A stretch of DNA of 64,000 nt from Halorubrum sp. BOL3-1 (GTDB lineage Archaea > Halobacteriota > Halobacteria > Halobacteriales > Haloferacaceae). The stretch covers positions 806,001-870,000 of the forward strand of contig NZ_CP034692.1 of assembly GCF_004114375.1 (NCBI RefSeq). Reading direction: 5' to 3'. This document shows, one piece after another, positions 16,663-25,505 of this stretch (its first letter is position 1; every line of letters starts with the position of its first letter). The position numbers were made by a program, and so were the translations under genes. Below the pieces are notes generated by a model. That model saw only the letters and a list, made by a program, of their open reading frames with translations. It had not been told where the DNA came from and did no database searches.

Positions 16663-18051
16663 TCAGGCGTACGCCTCGAACTCCTCGCCGTACGCGAGGA
16701 AGTAGCCGGTGCCGGCGACGCCGATGACGGCGGCGACGGTGAACGCGACCTCGGGGCTGACGAAGTCCCAGAGGTACCCGCCGACCGCGGCGCTCGGGAT
16801 GACGATCGTGTTTCGCAGGAGGTAGTACGTCCCGGTGACGCGGCCGCCCGAACCGCTCTCGGCCGGCCCGACGATCAGGGCCTTGTGCGACGGCAGCCCG
16901 GCGAACCGCAGGCCCGAGAACGCGAAGACGGCGACCATCACCGCCCACAGCGGCAGCGCCGACCCCGCGAGCGCCGGCGCGTAGATCAACACGACCGGGA
17001 AGACGGCGTACACCGCGAAGCCGACCGCGACGACCGGCTTGAGTCCGACCCGCTCCGCGAGCTTCGAGGCCGGGACCATGATCAAAAGCGCGACCAGCAT
17101 CTCGACGCCCAGCAGGTAGCCGAAAAAGGCCTGCGGCGAGAGGTCGACGTCGTACGCGAACCCGCCGAGCGCGACCGTGGCGTCGAGACCGACCTCGAAG
17201 AACCGGGTGACCACCAGCACGAAGAACACGTACACCATCCCGTTTGCGAACCGCACGAGCGTGTCGCCGACGAGCAGCGGCCGGAGCGGCTCGGGCATCT
17301 CCCGGAGGTCTCGCCGGATCTGATCGAGTCCCGCGAAGGAGTCCCCGAACGAGTCGCCGCTCGCGTCGTAGAGGACGTGCTGGACGAGGGTTCCGAGGAC
17401 GCCGAACGCGACCGCGACCGCGAGGACGAACTGGAAGCTGACGGTGAACTCGGCGCGGAGTCCGATGAGGACGGCCGCCAACACCGGGCCGACGAGGAAC
17501 GCCGTCCGTCGGAACGTCTCCGTGCTGGCGAACCCGGCGGCCAGCCGCGAGGGGTCGGTCGCCTGCTTCACCACCGCGAACGTCGCGCCGAGCCCGAACG
17601 ACTTCCACGCCTGCGCCAAGATCAGGCCGACGAAGATCCACACCCACGGTTCGACGGTCACCCCGGCGACCGTGACCGCGCCGATACCGGGGGCGACGAG
17701 CCAGACGAGGAAGCCGACGGTCGACAGCAGCGCGAACACCGTCAGCGCGTACCGGGACCCGAGACGGTCCGAGACCGCGCCGCCGGGGTACGGGTACAGC
17801 GCCGAAATGACGTTTCCGAACGTGCCGAACAGGCCGACGACGAACCCGGACGCCCCGAGTGCGACCATGTACTCCGGGAGGAACCGGTTCGTCATCTGAA
17901 ACCCCAGACTGAACGCGAACATCGCGACCGACAGGACGAGGACGTCCCGCTCCAGCGCGAAGAACTGACGGAACCCGTCCAGCGCGCCGGCGGTCGTCGC
18001 GTCGTCACCTCCGGGGTTTGCCGCGTCGCCAGCGCCGTCGCCGTCGCTCAC
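16663..18051 (-). CDS. MFS transporter
   Basis: 462 residues with about 12 membrane helices after a 35-residue Asp/Gly-rich cytosolic N-terminus. The loop between helices 2 and 3 has GGAVSDRLGSRYALTV, the major-facilitator motif (GxxxDRxGRR type). The C-terminal end EEFEAYA is cytosolic. The substrate is unknown. It lies downstream of the helicase/nuclease pair on the same strand, separated by 127 bases that contain a T-tract, so it probably has its own transcript. Confidence 0.88.
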   Translation of the reverse strand: MSDGDGAGDAANPGGDDATTAGALDGFRQFFALERDVLVLSVAMFAFSLGFQMTNRFLPEYMVALGASGFVVGLFGTFGNVISALYPYPGGAVSDRLGSRYALTVFALLSTVGFLVWLVAPGIGAVTVAGVTVEPWVWIFVGLILAQAWKSFGLGATFAVVKQATDPSRLAAGFASTETFRRTAFLVGPVLAAVLIGLRAEFTVSFQFVLAVAVAFGVLGTLVQHVLYDASGDSFGDSFAGLDQIRRDLREMPEPLRPLLVGDTLVRFANGMVYVFFVLVVTRFFEVGLDATVALGGFAYDVDLSPQAFFGYLLGVEMLVALLIMVPASKLAERVGLKPVVAVGFAVYAVFPVVLIYAPALAGSALPLWAVMVAVFAFSGLRFAGLPSHKALIVGPAESGSGGRVTGTYYLLRNTIVIPSAAVGGYLWDFVSPEVAFTVAAVIGVAGTGYFLAYGEEFEAYA

Positions 18052-18151
18052 GGAACGCCCTTCGAGGTCGTCGAACGGTCGAGGCCGTCGACTCCGAGTC
18101 GTCCCGGTGATACGAGTACGAGAGCCATACGCTCAGTCGGTTTCGCGTCAG

Positions 18152-18156
18152 TAAAA
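18152..18156 (-). terminator. T-tract after the helicase operon
   Basis: On the minus strand a run of five T (TTTTT) lies about 22 bases after the helicase stop. Archaeal transcription often ends in such T-runs, so this may separate the helicase/nuclease transcript from the MFS gene. Confidence 0.35.
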
Positions 18157-18177
18157 AGCCGCCCGGTGGAGGGGTCG

Positions 18178-21063
18178 TCAGTCGAGATCCGACTCGGTCT
18201 CTCGGACGAGCGCGCGCAGCTCCTCGACCGCGAGCGGTTCGATCGGTTCGCGCGTCCCGTCGACGGTGTAGAACAGGCTCGCCGCGACCGCCTTCCCGGC
18301 GAACCACTCGTCGAGGACGTGGTAGTACACGCTGAGCTGCTTCCGGTACTCCGACTGTGCCCGCGGCGTCGCGTCCGTCTTGTAGTCGACGACCTCGACC
18401 CGGTCGGCCGTCTCGTGAACGAGGTCCGCGATCCCCGAGACGGTGACCCGGCGACCGTCGACCTCGACCGGGAGCGTGACCGGCTGCTCGACGCGTAGCT
18501 CGCCCGGCAGGCCGTCGAGGAAGGCGACGATCCGGCGCTCGTGGTCGTTCGACGGCGTCACGTCGTCGTCGAGCGCGTACGCCTCCGCGAAGTCGTGGAC
18601 CCGCGAGCCGAAGTCCGTCCCCCGCGTCTCCGAGACGGGGTCGGGGCCGGCCTCCGTCCGTTCGCCGGACTCCTCGAAGACGGTCTCGTCCATCAGCGAG
18701 TGCGGAGTGTGACCGATCGGCCCGTCCGGCGCCGTCACCGCGAACGGCAGCTCCGCGTCGGCCGGCTCGTCTCGGTCGAACGGCTCGACGGAGGGGTCGA
18801 CCTCCTCGACGGCGACCGGAAGCGACTCCAGAAACGCGTTCGGCTCCTCGCCGGCCGCGAACACGACGTGGCTCTCAGCGCGCGAGACCGCGACGTATAG
18901 CAGCCGGCGTTCCTCGTCGTACTCCCGGGGAAGACAGCGCCGGAGGACGTCGTGGCGCCAGTCGTCGTAGACGTGCGGATGAGTCCCCTCCTCGGAGTAG
19001 CGTTTCCGCTGTCGGAGCCCGATCGGGTCTCGATACTCGATGACGCTCGACCCGCCGGCCCGCGGCGGGAAGCGCCCCTCGTTCATATTCGCGAGCACGA
19101 CGATCGGATACTCCAACCCCTTCGCCGTGTGGATCGTCTGGACGGTCACGGCGTCGTCGCCCGCGCTCGCGGTGAGGTCGACCGTGCTCCCGGTCTCGAT
19201 ACCGCGCTCGACGAACCGGATCAGCTCGCCGCGAGTGGCCGCCGTCGAGTCGTGCGTCGACTGGACCGTGTGGAGGAGGACGTCCGCGGTGTCGCCCGTG
19301 AACCCGTAGCGGTCGAAGACGCTGCGCGCGACGGCGCCGACCGACTCCAGCCCGCGGAGCGCGTCGCGGAACGCGGCCGCGTCGTCCGGGTACGTCTCCG
19401 TCTCCAACGCGCGGTCGATCTCGTCGAACCCGTACCCGACCCGTTCCAAGACGACCGCCCAGCCGCGGTCGGCGTCCGATTCGAGGATCCGGAGCCACGC
19501 GAGCAGCAGCTTCGCCGGGTCGGTCCGGAACAGCTCGATACCGCCGTCGTACGCCATCGGGAAGCCGTACTCGTCCGCGACGTCGAGGAGTTCCCGGCCG
19601 TAGTCCCGGGTCCGCGTGAACACCGCGACGTCGCCGTACTCCGGCGGACGCGGGTCGCCGTCCTCCCCCTCGACGGCGTAGTCGTCGTTACCGACGATGT
19701 CTTGGACCTTCGAGAGGACGGCCTCGTGTTCGTCCTCGTGACGGATCCCCCCGACGACCGTGTTGTCGAACGCCGCGTTCGAAGAGAGTTCGACGACGTC
19801 GTCGAGCGGGGCGTCGACCGTCTCGCCGCTCGTCGCCGGCGTCGCGATCGCCCGCTCGGAGAGACCGATGACCGACGCGGTCGACCGGTAGTTCTCCCGG
19901 AGTTCGATCCGGGTCGGGTCGACCGCGTCGAGCGAGACCCGCTCGGCGTCGTCGTTGAGGTCGTCCGTGAATCGCTCCAACCGCTCCTCGAAGTCGAGAA
20001 TGTTGCGGACGTCCGCGTACTGGAACGAGTAGATGCTCTGCTTCCAGTCGCCGACGGCACAGAAGTTGTCCGTCCCGGACAGGAGCAAGGCGAGCTTGAA
20101 CTGGACCTCGCTGGTGTCCTGGAACTCGTCGACCATGACGTACTCGAACTGCGCCGCCTCCCGAACCCGCGGGTCCTCGCGGAGGAGCACGAACGCGAAC
20201 AGCTGGAGGAAGTCAAAGGTGAGGTAGTTCCGACGCAGGGCGAACCGGACGTACTCGACGTAGACGTCGTGAACGAACGCCTCGAGACCGTCGCGCTCCT
20301 CGAAGAAGACGTCCCGCGCCACGTCGTCGTCGAGCCGCTTCGTCCCGCGGCCGCCGCGCAGCTCCGACTTCGAGGGCGCGTCGCTGCGGTACGTCTTGTC
20401 CCGGCCGAAGCGGCTCAGGTCCTCGCGGAGCGCCGACTGCTTCCGCCCGTCGTTTCGGGGGCGATTCGCGGCGTCGAAGCGCTCTTCGAACGCCTCGAAG
20501 TCGCCGTCGAGGTGTTCCTCCCCGTCTCCGTACCACCCGTCCGTCGTGGGAAATACTCCCTTCGACGCGAGCTCCCGGATCAGATCGAGCAGCTCGCCCG
20601 GCTCGGAGAGCACCCGATAGAACTCGGCGTGTTCCGGGTGGTCGTCGCGGAAGCCGTCGAAGAACTCGCGAAACCGCTCGGTCTCGATCAGCTCGTCGTC
20701 CACCACCCGCGTCGAGTCGGTGATCCGCTCGTCGAGTCCGAGGTGCGTCGGGGCGGCGTGGCCGTGTTCCCGCAGGACGTCATGACAGTGTGAGTGAAAC
20801 GTCCGGATCGGCGCGTCGGCCAGCTCTCGCAGCCCGTACCCGCTGTGGTCGACGATCCGCTCTTTCATCTCCGTCGCGGCGCTCCGCGTGAACGTCGCCA
20901 GCAGGACGTCCGCCGGTTCGACGTCCGACCGGTCGACGATCTCCCCGTAGCGCCGGGTGACGGCGAACGTCTTCCCCGTCCCCGGCCCGGCGTCGACGAG
21001 GTACGTCCCCTCGGTGTTCTCGATGAGCCTCCGCTGTCGGTCGTTCGGCGTCGGGTCAGTCAT
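18178..21063 (-). CDS. UvrD/RecB-type helicase-nuclease (AddA-like)
   Basis: 961 residues. Superfamily 1A DNA helicase: Walker A GPGTGKT (26-32), motif Ia LATFTRSAATEM, Walker B/II VDEFQDTS, motif IV-like QTIHTAKGLEYP and motif VI LLYVAVSRAESHVVF. The last 100 residues hold a PD-(D/E)XK nuclease (VVDYKTDATPRAQSEYRKQL). It is the partner of the upstream nuclease gene with an 8-base overlap (21056-21063). A double-strand-break processing complex like AddAB is the natural reading; a defence role is also possible. Confidence 0.88.
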   Translation of the reverse strand: MTDPTPNDRQRRLIENTEGTYLVDAGPGTGKTFAVTRRYGEIVDRSDVEPADVLLATFTRSAATEMKERIVDHSGYGLRELADAPIRTFHSHCHDVLREHGHAAPTHLGLDERITDSTRVVDDELIETERFREFFDGFRDDHPEHAEFYRVLSEPGELLDLIRELASKGVFPTTDGWYGDGEEHLDGDFEAFEERFDAANRPRNDGRKQSALREDLSRFGRDKTYRSDAPSKSELRGGRGTKRLDDDVARDVFFEERDGLEAFVHDVYVEYVRFALRRNYLTFDFLQLFAFVLLREDPRVREAAQFEYVMVDEFQDTSEVQFKLALLLSGTDNFCAVGDWKQSIYSFQYADVRNILDFEERLERFTDDLNDDAERVSLDAVDPTRIELRENYRSTASVIGLSERAIATPATSGETVDAPLDDVVELSSNAAFDNTVVGGIRHEDEHEAVLSKVQDIVGNDDYAVEGEDGDPRPPEYGDVAVFTRTRDYGRELLDVADEYGFPMAYDGGIELFRTDPAKLLLAWLRILESDADRGWAVVLERVGYGFDEIDRALETETYPDDAAAFRDALRGLESVGAVARSVFDRYGFTGDTADVLLHTVQSTHDSTAATRGELIRFVERGIETGSTVDLTASAGDDAVTVQTIHTAKGLEYPIVVLANMNEGRFPPRAGGSSVIEYRDPIGLRQRKRYSEEGTHPHVYDDWRHDVLRRCLPREYDEERRLLYVAVSRAESHVVFAAGEEPNAFLESLPVAVEEVDPSVEPFDRDEPADAELPFAVTAPDGPIGHTPHSLMDETVFEESGERTEAGPDPVSETRGTDFGSRVHDFAEAYALDDDVTPSNDHERRIVAFLDGLPGELRVEQPVTLPVEVDGRRVTVSGIADLVHETADRVEVVDYKTDATPRAQSEYRKQLSVYYHVLDEWFAGKAVAASLFYTVDGTREPIEPLAVEELRALVRETESDLD

Positions 21064-23644
21064 CGGTCTCCCCCGCCAACAGCAGGTCGCGGTTGTCCAC
21101 GCGCCGGTAGTTCGGCTCGCCCCCGGGCCCCTCGACCGGGAAGCGTTCCTCCCCGGCCCGCCGGCGGTTCAGGTCGTCGAGGCGCTCGTCGACGAACGAC
21201 TCGAACGCGTCCAGGTCATCGCGGAAGAACGTCCGCCTGCGGACGCCGTTGAGCGCTCGAATCGCCTGGTCCGCCCCCTTCTCCGCGTCGACGTCACCTG
21301 ACGTCCCGGCGTCGACGGCGGCGGTGAACCGCTCGGCGAACTCGGAGTCGCGCAGCTCGGATCTGTCCGTCGTCTCGGGGAACGTCAGGTCCGCGACAAC
21401 CTCCTCGTGGGCCGGGTATCCGAGGTCCTCGAACGTCTCCCGACAGTCGGTGTAGCCGTCGAGCAGTTCCTCGTAGGCGTCCCGAGAGCCGACGTACTCG
21501 TCGAACGTGACCGGGCGATACGAGACCGTCGTGAGCGCGTCGTCGAGGTCGGCGTCGCCCGCGATCACGTCGTCCATCGGGTCGAGGAAGTGGAAGAACG
21601 TGAACTCCAGCTGCTCGTCCGGCCGGAGCTGACGGTAGTGGGTCAGGTACAGCGCCGCCTGGAAGTTCGGCGCCTCCGCCGGCGGATCGATCGCCGCGCC
21701 TTTGACGACCTGCGACGGTCGCTTCTTGCGCCCGCTCTTGTAGTCGAGCAGGTGCGTCGGCGCCCGAACGAGGTCTATTTTCCCCTTGACGCCGAGCGAG
21801 CGGTCCTCGAACCAGCGCTCGGTGAGCGGGGAGTCGACCGGCTCGTCGAAGCGGTCCGCGAAGAAGTTGCTCCCCCGCCCCGACGTCGCCGTGAGGAAGT
21901 CGTCCGACTCGGGCCCGTCGTCGTCGAGGTACTCCGAGATCAGCTCGATTCCGATGCGGTACTTCCGCCGGCGAAGGGACTCGTCCGAAGACGAAAAGAA
22001 CGCTCGGGTCTCCCCGAGCATGGCGTCGACGAGGTCGTCGACGACGGTCGCCGCGACGACATCGGGGCGGTTCACGTAGAACTCCGCGAAGTCGTGGAAG
22101 AGGTTCCCCTCGACGAACCGCTCCCGATCGGGCGAATCGAGGAGGCGCCCGAAGAAGTAGTCCCGCGGACTGTTGACGTAGCTGTTGAGAGCGGACTGGC
22201 TGACCGTGTCGACCGTCTCGGCGTCGACCCCGAGCGGCTGGCGGTCGAAGCCGACGCCGTTCGAGCGCGGGCGCCGCCGATGCTCGACCGAGTCGAGGTC
22301 GCTGAACCGGTCGAACGCCTCGTCGAGGAGGTCACCGAAGTACAGACACGGGGTGACCGGCTCCCCGCCGGCCGCGTCCCGGACGAGGTAGTACCGTCGG
22401 TCGCCGCTCTGGATCAGCCGCTGGAACTCCCCGACGTCGCGATCGAACTGCGTCTCGGTGTCCACCCACGGTCGCTGCGGGGCCGAGTGCGTCCACTCCT
22501 CGCCCATCCCGAGGTGGAAGACCACGGGCCGGTCCACGTAGGCCGAGGACTTCGCGTCGGCCAAGAGGACGCCCTCGTTGTCCCTGTCGACGGGGACCTC
22601 GTAGGTCTGGAGGTAGTAGGCGAGCCGGTCGACCGCGCCCTCGGTCACGGGCTGGGCGGCGAGACCGAGCGCCCGCAGCTCCTCGTCGAACCGCGCCAGC
22701 CCGACGCCGGCCCTGTCCGCGTACGCGTCGAGCGCCTCCGCGAACGTCAGGTCCTCGACGCCGGTACGGAACGTTCGCAGCCACTCGGCGTCCGGGTCGT
22801 CGACCGCCGCCAGTCGCTTCTCTCGGTCGGACGCCGGAACGTCGACGCCCAGCTGCGCGAGCAGCGGTCGGACGTCGTCGACAGTCGTGTCGGAGCCTCG
22901 GAAGCCGAGCCGGAGCAGCCGAACGAAGGCCCTGTGGTGCGGGTCGTCGACGAACCCTGGCCCGCCGTAGAACGGAACTTCCGCGGCTTCGAGGGCGGAC
23001 TCGACGAGCGAGGAGTACCGGCCCCCGCCGTCGAGCACGACCGCGACGCGGTCGGCGTTGCGCGTCGAGACCGCGTCGAGGACCGCGGAGACGATGTCGG
23101 TCGCGGACTCGAAGACGTGGAACGGCGGACGCTCGAACGCCTCGTCGGTGAACAGGTCGACGCGGTCGAACGCTTCCGGGAGGACGCTGCGTTCCAGCGC
23201 GGTCAGCTGATCGTAGCCGACGACCGCGACCGACCGACCGTCGTCGATGGCGTACTCCGTGAGCCGCTTCGACGTCGTTCGGAGGTCTCGCATGACCCCG
23301 ACGACCTCGCGGGTCGCGTCGTCGACGTAGGCGTCGTAGTCGAAGATCGCGTCGAGACGGCCCCGATGTTCCCAGCACTGGAGCACGTTCCCGACGGCGT
23401 ACGCGATCTCCTTCCAGTCGCGGTCCGTCTCTCCGACGAGTTCGAGGAACGCGCGACGGTCCTCCGCCTGTTCGCGCCGACCGGCCGCGAGGCGGCGCGG
23501 CGTGGTCGCGAACGTCCCGAAGTGCGGGCGGTCGAGGCGGCGGTTGATCGCGCTCGCCAGCGGGGCGTCGGGAGCGACGACGAGGTCGTGGTCTCGGACC
23601 TCGTCGTAGAGCGAGTCGACTTCTTTCGCTTCGCGGATAGGCAC
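21056..23644 (-). CDS. PD-(D/E)XK nuclease, AddB-like subunit
   Basis: 862 residues. The N-terminal half looks like a degenerate helicase fold (VVAPDAPLASAINRRL, AVVGYDQLTALE). The C-terminal nuclease has KGKIDLVRAP then LLDYKSGRKKRPSQV and later FQAALYLTHYRQL, the PD-(D/E)XK core. Bacterial AddB carries a four-Cys Fe-S cluster; I see only three scattered Cys, so it is probably absent. It is the first gene of the pair and overlaps the helicase by 8 bases. Start at ATG 23644. Confidence 0.82.
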   Translation of the reverse strand: MPIREAKEVDSLYDEVRDHDLVVAPDAPLASAINRRLDRPHFGTFATTPRRLAAGRREQAEDRRAFLELVGETDRDWKEIAYAVGNVLQCWEHRGRLDAIFDYDAYVDDATREVVGVMRDLRTTSKRLTEYAIDDGRSVAVVGYDQLTALERSVLPEAFDRVDLFTDEAFERPPFHVFESATDIVSAVLDAVSTRNADRVAVVLDGGGRYSSLVESALEAAEVPFYGGPGFVDDPHHRAFVRLLRLGFRGSDTTVDDVRPLLAQLGVDVPASDREKRLAAVDDPDAEWLRTFRTGVEDLTFAEALDAYADRAGVGLARFDEELRALGLAAQPVTEGAVDRLAYYLQTYEVPVDRDNEGVLLADAKSSAYVDRPVVFHLGMGEEWTHSAPQRPWVDTETQFDRDVGEFQRLIQSGDRRYYLVRDAAGGEPVTPCLYFGDLLDEAFDRFSDLDSVEHRRRPRSNGVGFDRQPLGVDAETVDTVSQSALNSYVNSPRDYFFGRLLDSPDRERFVEGNLFHDFAEFYVNRPDVVAATVVDDLVDAMLGETRAFFSSSDESLRRRKYRIGIELISEYLDDDGPESDDFLTATSGRGSNFFADRFDEPVDSPLTERWFEDRSLGVKGKIDLVRAPTHLLDYKSGRKKRPSQVVKGAAIDPPAEAPNFQAALYLTHYRQLRPDEQLEFTFFHFLDPMDDVIAGDADLDDALTTVSYRPVTFDEYVGSRDAYEELLDGYTDCRETFEDLGYPAHEEVVADLTFPETTDRSELRDSEFAERFTAAVDAGTSGDVDAEKGADQAIRALNGVRRRTFFRDDLDAFESFVDERLDDLNRRRAGEERFPVEGPGGEPNYRRVDNRDLLLAGETDD

Positions 23645-23668
23645 GACTACGCGAGATACGGACGAGTC

Positions 23669-23675
23669 AAAAAAA
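23669..23675 (-). terminator. T-tract between tRNA-Arg and the nuclease gene
   Basis: Seven A on the plus strand read as TTTTTTT on the minus strand, about 225 bases downstream of tRNA-Arg and just before the nuclease start. It may end read-through from the tRNA side. Confidence 0.35.
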
Positions 23676-23776
23676 GATAGCGGGGAGCGCGGCGGTGGGC
23701 GAACGAGCGCCCGAGGTGTACCTCGTCGATGTGTGACGCGCCGCTATCCGACAGATTCGAATCGTTCGGAAAACGG

Positions 23777-23863
23777 ATGGACGCTGCGGGATTAGGAACC
23801 TCCGAGAGGCGGTCGCCTCACTTCGTTCGGCGCTGCGTCTCTCGTGGTTCAAATCCTTCGCCC
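23777..23863 (-). repeat. degenerate tRNA-Arg tail: direct and inverted copies
   Basis: In the non-coding 23645-23898 gap. At 23777-23800 the plus strand (ATGGACGCTGCGGGATTAGG, then AACC) matches the tRNA-Arg 3' tail at 23898-23920 with few mismatches and one extra base inside the T-loop, at an offset of 121 bases. At 23846-23856 GGTTCAAATCC is an exact 11-base inverted copy of the same tail, followed by CTTCGCCCC. The two copies can pair as a hairpin of about 20 bases. Confidence 0.75.
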
Positions 23864-23898
23864 CGGTTTTCACTCCTCACTACGTTCGTCGTGAAACA

Positions 23899-23973
23899 TG
23901 GGCGCTGCAGGATTTGAACCCGCGACAGCTTGGTCCGAAGCCAAGTACTCTGTCCAAACTGAGCTAAGCGCCC
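23899..23973 (-). tRNA. tRNA-Arg (anticodon UCG)
   Basis: Cloverleaf on the minus strand, 75 nt including the discriminator A. Acceptor stem GGGCGCT/AGCGCCC (7 bp), D-arm GCTCAGTTTGGACAGAGT, anticodon stem CTTGG/CCAAG around loop CTTCGGA giving UCG (Arg, CGA codons), and T-arm GCGGG-TTCAAAT-CCTGC. CCA is not encoded. No intron is seen. The 3' tail is duplicated twice downstream. Confidence 0.95.
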
Positions 23974-24300
23974 GTACTTCGATTTAGCTTTGAGACCGTG
24001 TTAAGTCCCGCGATCCGAAACCGATGCCGTGCGGTCCGTCAATCCGGCACCGCCACCGGATCGATCCGTAAACGTGACACGTCCGCGCGATCCGGCGAGG
24101 TGCGGCCCTGACCTCGCAGTCGGATCCGGTGATCGAGCGCATCCACGACCGGAGCGGAGACGCGGCGTCGGCTCGCGAGGGGCGATCAAAAAGAATATTA
24201 TTCGGAGCGGGCATGTTCAGGTAGTAGATGTGTCCTGGTCGCACGGCCTCACGGTCGACCGAGCGGTTCGCGCCGACGTCGTCGCCCCCGAGGTGCGTCT
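23974..24300. other. 327-bp intergenic region, divergent promoters
   Basis: No gene found. The half next to the tRNA has a moderately AT-rich patch (GATTTAGCTTTGAGACC, 23981-23997) where a tRNA promoter would be expected. Near 24187-24202 the stretch AAAAAGAATATTATTC is the strongest TATA-like signal of the region and probably drives the downstream ATPase gene with a leader of about 75-80 bases. Confidence 0.45.
24290..24295 (+). promoter_or_regulatory. Shine-Dalgarno site of the 24301 gene
   Basis: GAGGTG ends 5 bases before the ATG at 24301. With the TATA-like element about 100 bases upstream, this suggests a leadered mRNA, unlike most genes here. Confidence 0.5.
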
Positions 24301-24900
24301 ATGTATGAGTTGACGCCGCATTTCGACGCTGAGGTTGAACCCGGGACTAACATCCTGTTGACCGGCCCGCCGCTCAGCGGGAAGCGGTCGACCATGATGG
24401 ACGTTCTCGCCGCGGGGACCGACCGCGACGAGGGCGCCATCGTCGTCACCACGAAGGACGGCGCCGACCGGGTGCTCCGCGACTACGAGAAGCGGACGCC
24501 CTACGAGGGGAAGCCCGTCGCGGTCGTCGACTGCGTCACCCAACAGCAGGGCGGCGATATCCGGGAGTCCGACCGGATCAAGTACGCCTCCTCGCCGGTG
24601 GACATGACCGGGATCGGGATCAAGCTCTCCGAGTTCCTCCAGGCGTTCGGTGACCGGGGCATCGAGCGGAACCGCGTGATGGTCCACTCGCTGTCGACGC
24701 TGCTGATGTACTCGGACCTCCAGACCGTCTTCCGCTTCCTCCACGTGTTCACGGGGCGGGTCCAGAGCGTCGACGGACTGGGACTGTTCAGCATCGACTC
24801 GACGGCCCACGACGACCAGGCGATGAACACGCTCAAACAGCTGTTCGACGGGATTGTCACCGTCACCGAGGACGGCGAACCCGAGATTCGACTCGCCTGA
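24301..24900 (+). CDS. RecA-superfamily (KaiC/RadA-like) ATPase, haloarchaeal type
   Basis: 199 residues. Walker A-like GPPLSGKRS (22-30) follows a KaiC-style start (MYELTPHFDAEVEPGTNILL). A Walker B-like strand RNRVMVHSLSTLLMYSD and the C-terminal DGIVTVTEDGEPEIRLA agree with the small haloarchaeal RecA-fold family linked with signalling (DUF7504-like, from memory). The Walker B strand lacks the usual Asp, so ATP hydrolysis may be weak. A Shine-Dalgarno site supports the start. It stands alone. Confidence 0.75.
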   Translation: MYELTPHFDAEVEPGTNILLTGPPLSGKRSTMMDVLAAGTDRDEGAIVVTTKDGADRVLRDYEKRTPYEGKPVAVVDCVTQQQGGDIRESDRIKYASSPVDMTGIGIKLSEFLQAFGDRGIERNRVMVHSLSTLLMYSDLQTVFRFLHVFTGRVQSVDGLGLFSIDSTAHDDQAMNTLKQLFDGIVTVTEDGEPEIRLA

Positions 24901-25010
24901 CCACCCGGCTACGCGGTCGACGTTCTGCGCACGTCTCTGTGCGACCGATCGGAGACGTTCGATGCTCTCGCGGGGATCCGCTTAATCGGGTCGCGCCCGA
25001 AGAGTCGACC

Positions 25011-25433
25011 ATGCCAATCACGGACGACGAGGGACTCGACCGCCTGCTCGACGCCGAGACGATCGCCGTCGTCGGCTGCTCGACGACGCCCGGGAAGGCC
25101 GCCCATGACGTGCCCGCGTACCTCCAGAACCGAGGGTACCGCGTGGTCCCGGTGAACCCGTTCGCGGACGAGGTCCTCGGTGAACCGGCGTACGACGCGG
25201 TCGGTGACGTCGAGGAGGCGATCGAACTTGTCGACGTGTTCCGTCCGAGCGAGGAGGTGCCGGAGATCGTCGACGCCGTCCGCGAACGCCACGCCACACG
25301 CGGTGACGCCGGCGCGGTGTGGCTCCAGCTCGGGATCAGTCACGACGAGGCGGCCGCAGCCGCGGGGGCCGACGGGATCGACGTTGTCCAGGACCGCTGT
25401 ATCAAGGTTGAACACGGACGGCTGCGCGGATAG
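25011..25433 (+). CDS. CoA-binding domain protein (YccU type)
   Basis: 140 residues, one Rossmann domain. IAVVGCSTTPGKAAHDVPAY, then NRGYRVVPVNPFADEVLGEP and VDVFRPSEEVPEIVD match the CoA_binding_2 family, stand-alone relatives of the succinyl-CoA synthetase alpha N-domain. C-terminal VVQDRCIKVEH is also a family mark. The start at 25011 removes a non-conserved upstream extension. Physiological role unknown. Confidence 0.88.
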   Translation: MPITDDEGLDRLLDAETIAVVGCSTTPGKAAHDVPAYLQNRGYRVVPVNPFADEVLGEPAYDAVGDVEEAIELVDVFRPSEEVPEIVDAVRERHATRGDAGAVWLQLGISHDEAAAAAGADGIDVVQDRCIKVEHGRLRG

Positions 25434-25505
25434 CGGTTCGTCGCGAGGCGGGTTTCCCGCCTGCCCCGTCTATTTCACCTGTCTCATCTGCCCTGCCCGC
25501 CTCGC

